Shown here in pieces: positions 50,590 to 59,121 of a stretch of 64,000 nucleotides of DNA. The position numbers and the translations under genes were made by a program. The DNA is taken from positions 1 to 64,000 of the forward strand of contig JBBARC010000009.1 of assembly GCA_040400005.1 (NCBI GenBank), read 5' to 3'. Each line of letters starts with the position of its first letter. Within the stretch, counting starts at the first letter, position 1. The stretch comes from JBBARC01 sp040400005 (lineage in GTDB: Bacteria > Pseudomonadota > Alphaproteobacteria > Acetobacterales > Acetobacteraceae). The notes under the pieces are model-generated. The model searched no databases. It was not told the DNA's origin and worked only from the letters and a program-made list of their open reading frames with translations.

Positions 50590-52494
50590 ATGCAGCATCT
50601 AAGTTGGCAGCCCGACATCGCCGATTGGCGCCCCCGCCTGCGCGCGCTCCACACTAGCACCACTGACACCGGGCCCGACCCCTGGCCCGAAGCCATAGCG
50701 CTCGCCAATGCCCGCCTAGATTTCACCCGCACCAATGCCCTAGATGACGTGGTGCGCAAACGCTACGGCGCCACCCGCCCAAAGGACACCGGCACCAAAC
50801 CAATAAAACTCGCCATCCTGTCCTCCTGCACAGTCGCCCACCTACACGCCGGCATCCGCGTCGCCGGCCTGCGCCGTGGCATCTGGATCGAAACCTACGA
50901 GGCCGATTACGGCCAATATCTGCAAGAATTACTCGACCCGACATCGGGCCTGCACGCCTTCAAACCCGACGCAATCTTGCTCTCACTCGATGCCCGCACC
51001 CTAACCCAAGGCCTGCACGCAGCCCTAACCACCCAAGATGCCGATCACGAATTTGCCGATGCCTGCGCCCGCATAAAACAATGCTGGGACCTCGCCAAAA
51101 CAGCCTTTGGCTGCACCATCTACCAGCAAACCGTAGTCGATGTGTTCGCCCCCCTGCTGGGCAACAACGAACACCGTCTGCCCGGATCGAAAAACCATTT
51201 TGTTACAAAAATAAACACCTGGCTGCGTGATGCCGCCGATGCCAGCAGTGTTGATCTGGTCGCCATCGACGCCGCCATCCGCACCGACGGGCTCAACACC
51301 TGGTACGATCCCGCCCTATGGGACCGCTCAAAACAAGAAATCAACCCCGCCGCATCACCGATGTATGGCGAGCTAGTCGCCCGCCTGATCGCCGCCCGCC
51401 AAGGCCGATCGTTCAAATGCCTGGTGCTCGATCTCGACAACACCCTATGGGGCGGGGTGATCGGCGATGATGGCATCGACGGCATCATCATCGGCCAAGG
51501 CAGCGCCTTAGGCGAAGGGTTTGTGGCACTACAAACCTACGCCAAAGACCTCGCCCGCCGCGGCATAATTCTGGCAGTGTGTTCCAAAAACGATGAAGCC
51601 AACGCGCTGGAACCGTTTGAAAAACACCCCGACATGGTGCTGCGCCGCACCGATATCGCGTGTTTTCGCGCCAACTGGGACGATAAAGCATCCAACATTC
51701 GCGCCATCGCCGCCGAACTGAACATTGGCATCGATAGCCTGGTGTTTTTGGATGACAACCCGTTTGAACGCAATCTGGTGCGCGGCGAATTGCCCATGGT
51801 GGGTATCCCGGAATGGAACGACGAACCCGCCCTGGTGCCAGGCATTCTGGCAGCCGCCGGGTATTTCGAAAGTTTAGGTATTACCGATGAAGATCGCCTG
51901 CGCACCGCGCAATACCAGGAAAATACCGCCCGCGAATCCTTCCGCGCAACCGTCACCGATATGGCCGGCTATTTGCGCGGCTTACAAATGCAGATGGTGT
52001 GGAAGCGCTTTGACACGCTCGGCCAAAGCCGGGTGGTGCAGCTGATCAATAAAACCAACCAGTTTAACCTCACCACGCGGCGCTACACCGATGCCGATAT
52101 CGATGCCATCATGGCCAACCCGCGCGCCTTTGGCCTGCAACTGCGCCTGCTAGACCGGTTTGGCGATAACGGTATTATCGCCATCATCATCGGCCGCATG
52201 GTCAACGATCACGATCTGCTGATCGATACCTGGCTAATGAGCTGCCGCGTGCTCGGCCGCGGGGTGGAACCGACAACGCTAAACCTGATCGCCGCCCAGG
52301 CCCAAGCACTCGGCGCCACCCGGCTGATTGGCGAATTTATCCCGACCAAGAAAAATGCTATGGTGCGGGATCACTATACCAAACTCGGGTTTAGCGAAAC
52401 CGAACGCACCGAAGATGGCCATAGTTTTGCAAGCCTCGATGTGACCCACTTCACCCCTGCCGCCAATTTTATCGATGTCCAGGAAGGTTTTTAG
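50590..52494 (+). CDS. FkbH-type HAD-IIIC/GNAT protein
   Basis: This is a 634-residue multidomain protein. An N-terminal region (about 55-220; LAILSSCTVAHLHAGI) resembles the SGNH-like domain found in FkbH relatives. The HAD-IIIC domain carries the nucleophile motif LVLDLDNTLWGGVIGDDG (about 275-292). A C-terminal acyltransferase-like region contains QFNLTTRRYTDADI and RLIGEFIPTKKNAMVRDHY. FkbH and related enzymes take glyceryl from 1,3-bisphosphoglycerate, dephosphorylate it and load it onto an ACP. The next gene, 3 bp away, is an ACP. The ATG at 50590 is supported by a GGAG ribosome-binding site. Confidence 0.92.
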   Translation: MQHLSWQPDIADWRPRLRALHTSTTDTGPDPWPEAIALANARLDFTRTNALDDVVRKRYGATRPKDTGTKPIKLAILSSCTVAHLHAGIRVAGLRRGIWIETYEADYGQYLQELLDPTSGLHAFKPDAILLSLDARTLTQGLHAALTTQDADHEFADACARIKQCWDLAKTAFGCTIYQQTVVDVFAPLLGNNEHRLPGSKNHFVTKINTWLRDAADASSVDLVAIDAAIRTDGLNTWYDPALWDRSKQEINPAASPMYGELVARLIAARQGRSFKCLVLDLDNTLWGGVIGDDGIDGIIIGQGSALGEGFVALQTYAKDLARRGIILAVCSKNDEANALEPFEKHPDMVLRRTDIACFRANWDDKASNIRAIAAELNIGIDSLVFLDDNPFERNLVRGELPMVGIPEWNDEPALVPGILAAAGYFESLGITDEDRLRTAQYQENTARESFRATVTDMAGYLRGLQMQMVWKRFDTLGQSRVVQLINKTNQFNLTTRRYTDADIDAIMANPRAFGLQLRLLDRFGDNGIIAIIIGRMVNDHDLLIDTWLMSCRVLGRGVEPTTLNLIAAQAQALGATRLIGEFIPTKKNAMVRDHYTKLGFSETERTEDGHSFASLDVTHFTPAANFIDVQEGF

Positions 52495-52497
52495 CCC

Positions 52498-52743
52498 ATG
52501 ACCGCCGATACCAACCAAATCTACGCAGACCTGACCGAGATTTTTAACGACGTTTTTATGCGCGATGACATGGCGCTAACCCCAACGCTCTCGGCCAAAG
52601 ATGTCGCCGGCTGGGATAGTTTTAAGCAGATCGAGATCATGATCTCGGTCGAAGAAAAATTCGGCATCAAATTCAACACCCGCGAAATTGACAGCTTGAA
52701 GAATGTCGGCGATCTGGCCAGTCTGGTGGCGATGAAAACCTAA
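52498..52743 (+). CDS. acyl carrier protein partner of the FkbH-like protein
   Basis: This 81-residue carrier protein has its phosphopantetheine serine in GWDSFKQIE. The GWDSF form is typical of ACPs that pair with FkbH-like proteins. It probably carries a glyceryl or similar C3 unit. It starts 3 bp after the FkbH gene. A dispersed MITE-like repeat follows the stop by 22 bp. Confidence 0.92.
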   Translation: MTADTNQIYADLTEIFNDVFMRDDMALTPTLSAKDVAGWDSFKQIEIMISVEEKFGIKFNTREIDSLKNVGDLASLVAMKT

Positions 52744-52765
52744 TGCCGGGACCAACCCGGCAGAC

Positions 52766-52956
52766 CAGGGCAATCGGGTGAAAGTAAGACACTTCTTTTT
52801 CTGAAGAAAAAGAAGCAAAAAGACTTTTGTCATGCGGGGACCGGGGCGACCCTGCCACCGCGTTCGCCGAGCCAGCGTCAAAAAAGTCTTTTTTGTTTCT
52901 TTTTTCGGAAGTCAAAAAGAAAATTCCTACTTTTTGGTATTCACCCGATTGCCCTG
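52766..52956. mobile_element. dispersed palindromic repeat, copy 7: intact MITE with ISAs1-like ends
   Basis: The ends CAGGGCAATCGGGTG (52766-52780) and CACCCGATTGCCCTG (52942-52956) are perfect complements. A perfect 10-bp direct repeat CCCGGCAGAC flanks the element (52756-52765 and 52957-52966). The inner arms (CTTCTTTTTCTGAAGAAAAA and the matching TTTGTTTCTTTTTTCGGAAG) give a long hairpin. It has no coding capacity and is the reference copy for the family here. It separates the ACP gene from cstA. Confidence 0.88.
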
Positions 52957-52975
52957 CCCGGCAGACCGAGGACAC

Positions 52976-55063
52976 GTGACCCTGTCGGATTTTCTACCTA
53001 AACGACGCAACCAAACGGCGATCTCCATCCTGCTCACCCTGCTGGCGACCATCAGCCTCGGCGTGATCGCCACCGCCCGGGCCGAACCGGTGAATGCGGT
53101 GTGGCTGGTGGCGGCCGCCCTGTCGGTGCACGCGCTGGGCTACCGCATTTATAGCCGCTTTATCGCAACACGAGTTTTGGCGTTAAACCCAGCACGCATA
53201 ACGCCGGCGCAGGCCCATAACGATGGGCTAGATTACGTGCCCACCAACCGCGCCGTGCTGTTCGGCCACCATTTCGCCGCCATCGCCGGCGCCGGCCCCC
53301 TGGTGGGCCCCGTGCTCGCCGCCCAAATGGGCTACCTGCCCGGCACCTTATGGATATTGGGCGGCGTCGTGTTTGCAGGCAGCGTGCAGGATTTTCTCGT
53401 GCTGGTGTTTTCGGTGCGCCGCGATGGCCGATCGCTGGGGGATATGATCCGCAGTGAAATGGGCGCCTTGGCAGGCACCGTGGCCTCGGTCGGCGTGCTG
53501 ATGATCATGATGATTTTGCTCGCAGTGCTGGCGCTGATCGTGGTCAAAGCCCTGGCCCATTCACCGTGGGGGGTGTTTACCGTTGCCGCAACCCTACCCA
53601 TCGCGGTGCTGATGGGCTGCTATTGCCGGTTTTTTCGCCCGCATGGCGTGCTGGAAATTTCAGGCGTCGGCGTCGCCCTGCTGCTCGGCGCCATTTTCCT
53701 CGGCGGCCAAGTGGCGGCATCGCCTTATTGGGCGCCGGTGTTTACCCTATCGGCCCCCACCCTGTGCTGGCTGCTGATCGGCTATGGCTTTATCGCCTCC
53801 GTGCTGCCCGTGTGGCTGTTGCTGGCGCCGCGCGATTACCTCTCCACATTCCTCAAAATCGGCACCATCGCGGCCCTCGCCGTTGGTATTTTGGTGGTGC
53901 ACCCAGTGCTGCACATGCCGCCCATTACGCGCTTCATTGATGGCAGCGGGCCAGTCTTCGCCGGCAAAATTTTTCCGTTTTTGTTCATCACCATCGCCTG
54001 CGGCGCAGTATCCGGCTTTCACGCGCTGGTATCATCCGGCACCACCCCCAAACTTTTGGCCAGCGAGCCCGATGCACGCCTGATCGGCTATGGCGCTATG
54101 CTGACTGAAAGTTTCGTCGCCATCATGGCGCTGATCGCCGCAAGCGTCATCGACCCCGGCGCCTATTTTGCCATGAACGCACCGGCAGCCCTCATTGGCC
54201 ACACCGCAACCGACGCCGCGCGCACCATCTCCGGCTGGGGCTTTGCCATAACCCCAGATACGCTCAACGGGCTTGCCCACGATGTGGGCGAACAAACCAT
54301 TTTGTCGCGCGCCGGCGGCGCCCCCACGCTTGCCGTTGGCATGGCCCATATCCTGTCCAGCGTTATCGGCGGCCGCGCCCTGATGGCGTTCTGGTATCAT
54401 TTCGCCATTCTGTTCGAAGCCTTGTTTATCCTCACAACTGTCGATGCCGGCACCCGCGTGGCCCGCTTTATGATCCAGGATGCGCTCGGCGCGCTCGCCC
54501 CCGCCCTGCGCCGCACCGATAGCTGGCCGGCCAACGTGTTAGCAACCGCCATTGCCGTTGGTGGCTGGGGCTTTTTTCTGGTGCAAGGGGTGAACGACCC
54601 GCTGGGTGGTATCAACACACTGTGGCCGCTGTTCGGCATCGCCAATCAAATGCTGGCCGCCATCGCCTTGATCTTTTGCACAGTCGTGCTGTTTCGCATG
54701 AAACGCGGCCGCTATGCCTGGATCGCCGGCTTACCCGCCGCCTGGCTATCCTTGTGCACACTAACCGCAGGCTTTCAAAAGCTCTTCTCCCCTGACATCA
54801 AAATTGGCTTTTTAACCCACGCCCAAACTTACGCCGCCAGCCGCGATAGCGGCACGCTACTAGCACCAGCAACATCAATCGCCGACATGACCCGCATCAT
54901 CACCAATGATCGCATCGATGCCGCCATGATCGGCCTATTTATGGCCGTGGTGATCACCATGATCCTGTGCGGGATCGCCGCCATCCGCGCCGCCCGGGCA
55001 AACCCCAGCCTAAGCATAAGGGAGGTTGTGCATGATCTGCCATTGCTTCGGCCACACACTTGA
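52976..55063 (+). CDS. cstA: CstA-family carbon starvation protein (pyruvate/peptide transporter)
   Basis: This is a 695-residue inner-membrane protein with many helices. Family signatures are DYVPTNRAVLFGHHFAAIAG, GPLVGPVLAAQMGYLPGTLW and GFHALVSSGTTPKLLASEPD. CstA and its relative BtsT import pyruvate or peptides when carbon is scarce. The GTG at 52976 follows GAGGA and was chosen over an upstream frame that runs into the MITE. The small ybdD-type gene overlaps its end, as in E. coli btsT-yjiX. Confidence 0.93.
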   Translation: MTLSDFLPKRRNQTAISILLTLLATISLGVIATARAEPVNAVWLVAAALSVHALGYRIYSRFIATRVLALNPARITPAQAHNDGLDYVPTNRAVLFGHHFAAIAGAGPLVGPVLAAQMGYLPGTLWILGGVVFAGSVQDFLVLVFSVRRDGRSLGDMIRSEMGALAGTVASVGVLMIMMILLAVLALIVVKALAHSPWGVFTVAATLPIAVLMGCYCRFFRPHGVLEISGVGVALLLGAIFLGGQVAASPYWAPVFTLSAPTLCWLLIGYGFIASVLPVWLLLAPRDYLSTFLKIGTIAALAVGILVVHPVLHMPPITRFIDGSGPVFAGKIFPFLFITIACGAVSGFHALVSSGTTPKLLASEPDARLIGYGAMLTESFVAIMALIAASVIDPGAYFAMNAPAALIGHTATDAARTISGWGFAITPDTLNGLAHDVGEQTILSRAGGAPTLAVGMAHILSSVIGGRALMAFWYHFAILFEALFILTTVDAGTRVARFMIQDALGALAPALRRTDSWPANVLATAIAVGGWGFFLVQGVNDPLGGINTLWPLFGIANQMLAAIALIFCTVVLFRMKRGRYAWIAGLPAAWLSLCTLTAGFQKLFSPDIKIGFLTHAQTYAASRDSGTLLAPATSIADMTRIITNDRIDAAMIGLFMAVVITMILCGIAAIRAARANPSLSIREVVHDLPLLRPHT

Positions 55064-55247
55064 TATCACCGCACTCAGCCAAAAAATCGGGCAAACCGCC
55101 CGCCTCATGGTCGGCGTGCCAGATTACGACACCTACGTGCAGCACATGCAAAACACCCACCCCACCCAAACCCCCATGACCCGCCCAGCCTTCTTCGCCA
55201 ACCGCCAAGCCGCGCGGTTTGCCGGCGGCGGGATGCGGTGTTGTTGA
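55032..55247 (+). CDS. YbdD/YjiX-family small protein
   Basis: This 71-residue protein has the family core MVGVPDYDTYVQHMQNTHP, then PMTRPAFFANRQAARF and a C-terminal Gly-Gly-Gly...Cys-Cys end. YjiX and YbdD are always beside CstA/BtsT transporters and are probably needed for their activity. The ATG at 55032 has GGAGG at 55021-55025. The gene overlaps cstA by 32 bp. Confidence 0.92.
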   Translation: MICHCFGHTLDITALSQKIGQTARLMVGVPDYDTYVQHMQNTHPTQTPMTRPAFFANRQAARFAGGGMRCC

Positions 55248-55251
55248 GGGG

Positions 55252-55438
55252 AAGGCGAGGGGCTTTGCCCCCTCGACCCCCACTAAGGGCAGGCCCTTAG
55301 AACCCTTAACTTGGGTTTGGGGGGAAGGGGGCTGACACGAACCGTGCAACGCACCGTGCTGGCCCCCTTCCCCCCAAACCCAAACTAAAGGATTTTAAAG
55401 GCGCGCCTTTAATGGGGTCCAGGGGCAAAGCCCTTGGC
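55252..55438. repeat. long imperfect palindrome between convergent genes
   Basis: The core arms TTGGGTTTGGGGGGAAGGGG plus GC (55311-55332) and their exact complement (55362-55383) form a 22-bp perfect stem. Outer arms (GGGGCTTTGCCCC near 55259-55271 and GGGGCAAAGCCC near 55423-55434) also pair imperfectly. It fills the gap between ybdD and the convergent DUF1489 gene and could stop transcription from both sides. Confidence 0.85.
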
Positions 55439-55443
55439 CTTCC

Positions 55444-55866
55444 TCACAACAACCCCAACCTCGCCAGCTCGCGGCGCATGTCGGGGGGTAAGGCGCCTGT
55501 TGCTGCCGTGGTTTTTGCGTCGGCATCCTCTGGCGCATCGTTGGCGGCCAGGTAGCGCCAGCCTTGAAAGGCGCGGGCGGCGCGCGGGCGCACGGTTATC
55601 AGCGTGGGGTCCAGCACCAAATCGGCGGCTTTGGCGCCATCGTCACGTACCGCCTCTTCGATCGCCAAAATCCGTTGGCGCAGGCTGATAATGCCGGCCA
55701 CCACCCAGTATAGCGATCCGCCATCGGTGATGTCGGCCGCGCGTTTGGGCATTTGCCGCGTGCGGTGAAATACCCGGCCGGTATGGGCCAGCAGGCGCTG
55801 TTGAAACGCGGCAACATCGCCAGGGTCTTTGGCGCCGACGGCAAGTTTTATCAAATGCACGGTCAT
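55444..55866 (-). CDS. DUF1489-family protein
   Basis: This is a 140-residue cytoplasmic protein. Its start HLIKLAVGAKDPGDVAAFQQ and the segments YWVVAGIISLRQRILAIE and VLDPTLITVRPRAARAFQGWRYL match the alphaproteobacterial DUF1489 family, whose function is unknown. Its start overlaps the MFS transporter stop (ATGA), so both are on one transcript. Members of this family are commonly single-copy in the class. Confidence 0.88.
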   Translation of the reverse strand: MTVHLIKLAVGAKDPGDVAAFQQRLLAHTGRVFHRTRQMPKRAADITDGGSLYWVVAGIISLRQRILAIEEAVRDDGAKAADLVLDPTLITVRPRAARAFQGWRYLAANDAPEDADAKTTAATGALPPDMRRELARLGLL

Positions 55867-57200
55867 GCTTGGGTGGGTTTATGGCGCCACGGCCCGCGCA
55901 GGGCAAAGCTCATCGCCACAAAAAACACAGCACCGGCCGCGCAAATGGCAAACCAGGTTTGCCACGATGCGCCGCCATCGCGTGCTTCCATATCCACCAC
56001 GCGGGGCAGGGCCAGAAACGATGCGGTCACGATCAACCGCAGCAACCAGCCCCACACGGCCAGGCCGGTTGCGGTTAATGCCGGGTTATGCGCTTCCACG
56101 GTTTCGGTAAAACTCGCCATCCAGGTGGCGTAGGCCGCCCCCATCAGCATGGAAATGGCGCCGCCCACCACGGCCATGGCGGCAAAACTGGGGGATGCAA
56201 ACCTATGCGCCATAAACAGGTAAATAAGGGCGGCCGCACCCAAACCACCCACCAGCATAAAAGGTTTGCGCAGCCGCAGTTTATCCGACCACACCCCGGC
56301 GCCGATCAGTGCCACCGCGTTGGCCGCCCAGGTGAAATTCAACAGCGCGTTCGCCCGCTGCGCCGAAAAACCAAACACGGCCACCAGATAGATCACCCCA
56401 AACGCCACCATGGTATAGTAGATGAGCAACAACACCGACACGCCCAGGGCCGACCCCAAAATATCAGGCCGCAGCATCTGGCCGAACGCGGCGGCGGCGC
56501 TGATATCCGGGTGAGCATTTGCGTGGGCTTCCACCATCGGCGCATCCTGCGCCGTTACCATCACTTGGTCGCGCAAACCCGCGGGCAATTCGCGCAAATA
56601 GCGCCAGGCGAGCAAAAACACCGCGAAGCAAAACACCCCGCAAATCACAAATTGCGCGCGCCAGCCGGGCAGCATGGGCAGGGTAACACTGGCCACTGCA
56701 CTGGTTAGCAAACTGCCCAGCACGGGGCCGATGGTCCAAAACCCCATGGCGGTGGCGCGCCCCACCTGCGGCGAAAAATCGCGGATCAGCGCCGGCGTCG
56801 CCACCAGAATAACCCCTTCCACGCAGCCCACGGCGATGGAAAATACTGCCCAGGCCAATTTTGTGTGGGCAAGTGGGGTGGCAATGCCGGTCAGGATCGC
56901 CACTGGCAGCAACCCCCACACCACCATCGGCGCCCGGCCGATGCGGTCACTCACCCCGGCCGCCAACGACGCAAACGCCCCCAGCGCATTGCCGATGGCA
57001 AGGGTTGCTACCAAAAACCCAAAATTTATGTGCAGGTCTTTCATGGTTAGCGGCGTTACCGCGCTGCCGACATATAAGGCGTAGTAAAGGGCAACCGTAA
57101 TCAGCACCACCAGGGCCAAATGGCGGCGCCGTTCGTTTGGCGCTGGGTAATGTGCCAGCTCGCGGCTTGCCGGCGGCCGGCTTGGGGTGGTGCTGGACAT
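55863..57200 (-). CDS. MFS transporter
   Basis: This is a 445-residue inner-membrane protein with about 12 helices. The motif between helices 2 and 3, SDRIGRAPM, is the typical major facilitator signature, and a second copy of the fold starts after about residue 235. The N-terminus is cytoplasmic and basic. The substrate is not evident. The sequence is most like bacterial organic-acid or sugar MFS proteins, so a small anion is a guess. The start at 57200 is ATG and lies about 270 bp from the RAYT gene. Confidence 0.85.
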   Translation of the reverse strand: MSSTTPSRPPASRELAHYPAPNERRRHLALVVLITVALYYALYVGSAVTPLTMKDLHINFGFLVATLAIGNALGAFASLAAGVSDRIGRAPMVVWGLLPVAILTGIATPLAHTKLAWAVFSIAVGCVEGVILVATPALIRDFSPQVGRATAMGFWTIGPVLGSLLTSAVASVTLPMLPGWRAQFVICGVFCFAVFLLAWRYLRELPAGLRDQVMVTAQDAPMVEAHANAHPDISAAAAFGQMLRPDILGSALGVSVLLLIYYTMVAFGVIYLVAVFGFSAQRANALLNFTWAANAVALIGAGVWSDKLRLRKPFMLVGGLGAAALIYLFMAHRFASPSFAAMAVVGGAISMLMGAAYATWMASFTETVEAHNPALTATGLAVWGWLLRLIVTASFLALPRVVDMEARDGGASWQTWFAICAAGAVFFVAMSFALRGPWRHKPTQA

Positions 57201-57306
57201 GGTTCGGATTTTTCCCCGGGTTTTGTTTTGGTTGGGCTGTTTTTTCTATTCTGGCGGGATTTTACCGGTGCCGTCGAGGCGGCCCCATTTAGCCTCCGTA
57301 GCCAGC

Positions 57307-57330
57307 GTAGCCCGGGTGAAACCCGGGGCC
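57307..57330 (+). repeat. REP hairpin, copy 1 (left of RAYT)
   Basis: GTAGCCCGGGTGAAACCCGG followed by GGCC forms a hairpin (CCCGGG-TGAAA-CCCGGG) with a GTAG head. The same 23 bases occur at 58041-58063 in inverse orientation and at 58831-58853 in direct orientation. GTAG-headed hairpins are the hallmark of REP sequences mobilised by RAYT transposases. Confidence 0.9.
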
Positions 57331-57471
57331 TACTTTCCGCACACCACCCGCCCCTATTCCCGCCCCGCCCGGCCTAACGCGTATCCCCGAGCCTGCCGGC
57401 GCTCGCGTATCCCCTTGCCATAGCGGCGCCCCGGCGACAGACAGCATCCCCCATATCCACGGATACATGTC

Positions 57472-58005
57472 ATGGTGCGCTACCGGCGAAACCGCATCCC
57501 AGGCGGCACATATTTCTTCACCGTCACGTTGGCCGATCGTCGCTCCACCATCCTGGTCGACCATATCGACGCGTTGCGCGCCGCCTTTCGCGCAACGAGA
57601 GAAGTGGCACCGTTCACCATCGATGCCATCGTCGTCCTACCCGAGCACCTGCACGCCATGCTCACCCTGCCTGAGAACGATGCCGATTACCCCAACCGTT
57701 GGCGCCGCATAAAAGGGCATTTCACCAGCGCGGTTCGTGCGGCCAAATTTCCCCTTATTCCGGATGCGAGCGGAGAATATCGTCTTTGGCAACACCGCTA
57801 TTGGGAGCATACGATACGTGATGAGGATGATTTCGCCCGCCACGTCGATTATATCCACATCAACCCCGTCAAGCACCGTCTGGTCGCCCGCGTCGCCGAC
57901 TGGCCGCATTCATCGTTTCATCGGTACGTGCGCGACGGTGAACTTTCCATCGATTGGGCCGGCACGGAGCCTGTGGACGCGCAAGGTTTTGGGGAGCGAG
58001 GCTGA
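57472..58005 (+). CDS. RAYT (REP-associated tyrosine transposase, Y1 type)
   Basis: This is a 177-residue HUH-fold single-strand transposase of the IS200/IS605-related RAYT group. The metal-binding motif appears as LPEHLHAML (HxH) and the catalytic tyrosine in HVDYIHINPVKHRLV. The N-terminus RRNRIPGGTYFFTVTLADR and the motif LWQHRYWEHTIRDEDDF are typical. RAYTs bind and cut REP hairpins. This one is flanked by REP hairpins in opposite orientation about 142 bp upstream and 36 bp downstream, forming an apparently intact REP-RAYT unit. Confidence 0.93.
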   Translation: MVRYRRNRIPGGTYFFTVTLADRRSTILVDHIDALRAAFRATREVAPFTIDAIVVLPEHLHAMLTLPENDADYPNRWRRIKGHFTSAVRAAKFPLIPDASGEYRLWQHRYWEHTIRDEDDFARHVDYIHINPVKHRLVARVADWPHSSFHRYVRDGELSIDWAGTEPVDAQGFGERG

Positions 58006-58040
58006 TCGCGCCCTGCTTTGCCGCCTATGTGGGCGGAGAT

Positions 58041-58063
58041 GCCCCGGGTTTCACCCGGGCTAC
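58041..58063 (-). repeat. REP hairpin, copy 2 (right of RAYT, inverted)
   Basis: This is the exact inverse complement of the 23-base REP at 57307. It ends in GGGCTAC and lies just downstream of the RAYT stop codon. Confidence 0.9.
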
Positions 58064-58132
58064 TAACTCACCGCACTGCCACGATGATAAAAATAACTTG
58101 CCCAGGTCGCCATTTCCACTGTATCGTTATTA

Positions 58133-58834
58133 TTGTTAACTAGCATAAGCGGCAAAACCCTGATCACCACCCAGCCCATCCAACCGCCAGACGGCCCCGA
58201 ACGCACGCAGCGCCACATGCGCATGTGCGCGGAGCTGGCTGACCTCGCCATGGGCCTAGCCCGCGCCGCCGCCGCCCGCACCCTCGCCGATTGGGCCGAA
58301 CCAGAACAACCACCCCCGGCAGAGCCGCAGATCAACGAATCGGCGGAGCCGCAACTCAACGAAACCGCGGTGCCGCACACCAATCCCGCGCCAAGCCGCA
58401 AGGCCAGCCGCCCCGCCGCATCCGCCAAACCAACCGACCCGGCCCTGCTCTTCACCCGCCTCGCCGCCATTGTGCGCGATTGCATAGCCCTAGAATCCCG
58501 CCTCGCCGCCAGCGCCGCAGGCACTGCCAACCACGGCGGCACGTCCCGCGCCCCGCCAGACCCCCGTCGCCCCAAGCTGCAAGAAGCCCTCCGCCTAGTC
58601 ACCACCAACCTCCCCGACCGCGCCGCCCTCTTACGCGAAACAACCACCCGCGCCGACGAACATTTGGCCGCCGACCCCGATCAAACCATCGAAATCCCCG
58701 ATCTCCTCATCAACATCTGCGAAGACCTCGGCATAGAAATCAATTTCAAAACCCTACCCGACGAATTTCTCTTCACCACCTACAACCCAATAGATTTCGA
58801 CGACTCCGACCCCCGAGCCACCTCCCCGCCGTAG
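58133..58834 (+). CDS. hypothetical protein next to the RAYT unit
   Basis: This is a protein of up to 233 residues. An N-terminal helix (MRMCAELADLAMGLARAAAARTLADWA) is followed by a Pro/Glu/Asn-rich linker of about 60 residues. A C-terminal part follows with a helix (LLFTRLAAIVRDCIALESRLAA) and an acidic end (IEIPDLLINICEDLGIEIN). Codon third positions are GC-rich as in neighbouring genes, which supports real coding. The family is not recognised. The start is uncertain: TTG at 58133 or ATG at 58217. REP copies lie on both sides. A regulatory role is possible but unproven. Confidence 0.6.
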   Translation: MLTSISGKTLITTQPIQPPDGPERTQRHMRMCAELADLAMGLARAAAARTLADWAEPEQPPPAEPQINESAEPQLNETAVPHTNPAPSRKASRPAASAKPTDPALLFTRLAAIVRDCIALESRLAASAAGTANHGGTSRAPPDPRRPKLQEALRLVTTNLPDRAALLRETTTRADEHLAADPDQTIEIPDLLINICEDLGIEINFKTLPDEFLFTTYNPIDFDDSDPRATSPP

Positions 58835-58853
58835 CCCGGGTGAAACCCGGGGC
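58831..58853 (+). repeat. REP hairpin, copy 3
   Basis: This is identical over 23 bases to the REP at 57307 and in the same orientation. It begins at the stop codon of the hypothetical gene, whose TAG is formed by the GTAG head. Confidence 0.9.
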
Positions 58854-59121
58854 CCAACTATCCACAACGCCCGTTGCCGGGGCACCGATGCGTCATGCGC
58901 AATCTGTAGCCGCCAACGAAACCGCCTGATTGGCGGCAAAACCACCATAGGCGCGCACCCGCACGCCTGCCCCTATCGCGTGCGCCGGCGCGAACGCGCC
59001 ATGCAAACTCCCCCCCACCCCCCAAGTTAACGCTGTTGAGTTTCGCGCCCGGCGGCGCTAGGCTCGCTTCCAACGCCGCTCAAGGGCCGGCGGCCACAAA
59101 GCGCAGAAAGGGAACGCGACC

